From Schistosoma haematobium (taxonomy: Eukaryota; Platyhelminthes; Trematoda; Strigeidida; Schistosomatidae): a DNA stretch of 64,000 nucleotides. The notes beneath the pieces are model-generated. The model was not told where the DNA came from and did no database searches. It was given only the letters and a program-made list of their open reading frames with translations. Position 1 is the first letter of the stretch; every line of letters begins with the position of its first letter. The position numbers and the translations under genes were made by a program. This document shows, one piece after another, positions 63,837 to 64,000 of this stretch. The stretch lies in the NCBI RefSeq assembly GCF_000699445.3, contig NC_067198.1, positions 25,493,536-25,557,535 of the forward strand, written 5' to 3'.

Positions 63837-64000
63837 CCAATCAGAAGTGAGTGCATTTCATTGGTTAAAAAAACATGTCAAGTTTCTGAGGATAGAGGGG
63901 TATATATATATGAGTTAGTACTTGGGATTTAATTCGGTAGCTCTATACACTATCTTGCTTACTCGTGTGTTCTCGCCCAAGTAATCAGTTGGAGGGTTAG
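63837..64000 (+). promoter_or_regulatory. Promoter-like sequence, possibly start of another LTR or gene
   Basis: CCAAT (63837-63841), inverted CCAAT (ATTGG, 63860-63864) and a TATA stretch (63901-63911) in the spacing of a Pol II promoter, followed by GC-richer leader-like sequence to the window end. Confidence 0.35.

Overview
The window is nuclear DNA of a blood fluke, genus Schistosoma; the species cannot be fixed from the sequence. The evidence is a complete cathepsin D-type aspartic protease gene with the C-terminal extension typical of schistosomes, first introns of 35-41 nt followed by introns of kilobases, Sm-alpha-type SINEs carrying hammerhead ribozymes, many RTE- and CR1-type LINE copies, and AT-rich DNA.

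Layout. 1-3007 (minus) is a decayed RTE LINE (called RTE-A here) with a hammerhead ribozyme at its 5' end. 3383-3735 is a truncated hammerhead/tRNA-like retroposon. 3896-4569 (minus) holds the first exons of a gene with an N-myristoylation-type start, possibly MEAK7/TLDC1-like. 6555-8050 and 10951-12965 (minus) are CR1-like LINEs. 9605-10395 (plus) is a fragment of a second RTE family (RTE-B).

13445-27070 (plus) is the seven-exon cathepsin D gene, 429 codons, intact. Its last two introns are full of antisense RTE copies: a decayed RTE at 16750-19790, an Sm-alpha SINE at 19972-20275, inverted RTE tails on both sides of exon 6, and an RTE-A copy inserted inside an RTE-B copy at 22236-26650.

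30061-62776 (minus) is the 3' part, eight exons with matching phases, of a TSNAXIP1-like (translin-associated factor X-interacting protein 1) coiled-coil gene. Its 5' exons lie beyond the right edge. It converges tail to tail with cathepsin D. Its introns hold another RTE-A copy (33640-35142), two possible small nested genes (35801-36346 minus, 37367-37597 plus), Sm-alpha copies, a 420-bp inverted-repeat hammerhead element with a 15-bp target duplication, a young non-autonomous LTR retrotransposon (55132-58185, LTRs of 384 bp differing at two positions), and a template-switch-like duplication at 60.8-62.5 kb.

The two well supported genes are unrelated in function: a lysosomal or gut-type protease and a probably axonemal or testis-type coiled-coil protein. 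Most of the novelty is in the repeats: several hammerhead ribozymes in different retroelement contexts and in different states of decay, and rearrangements whose breakpoints can be read at base level.
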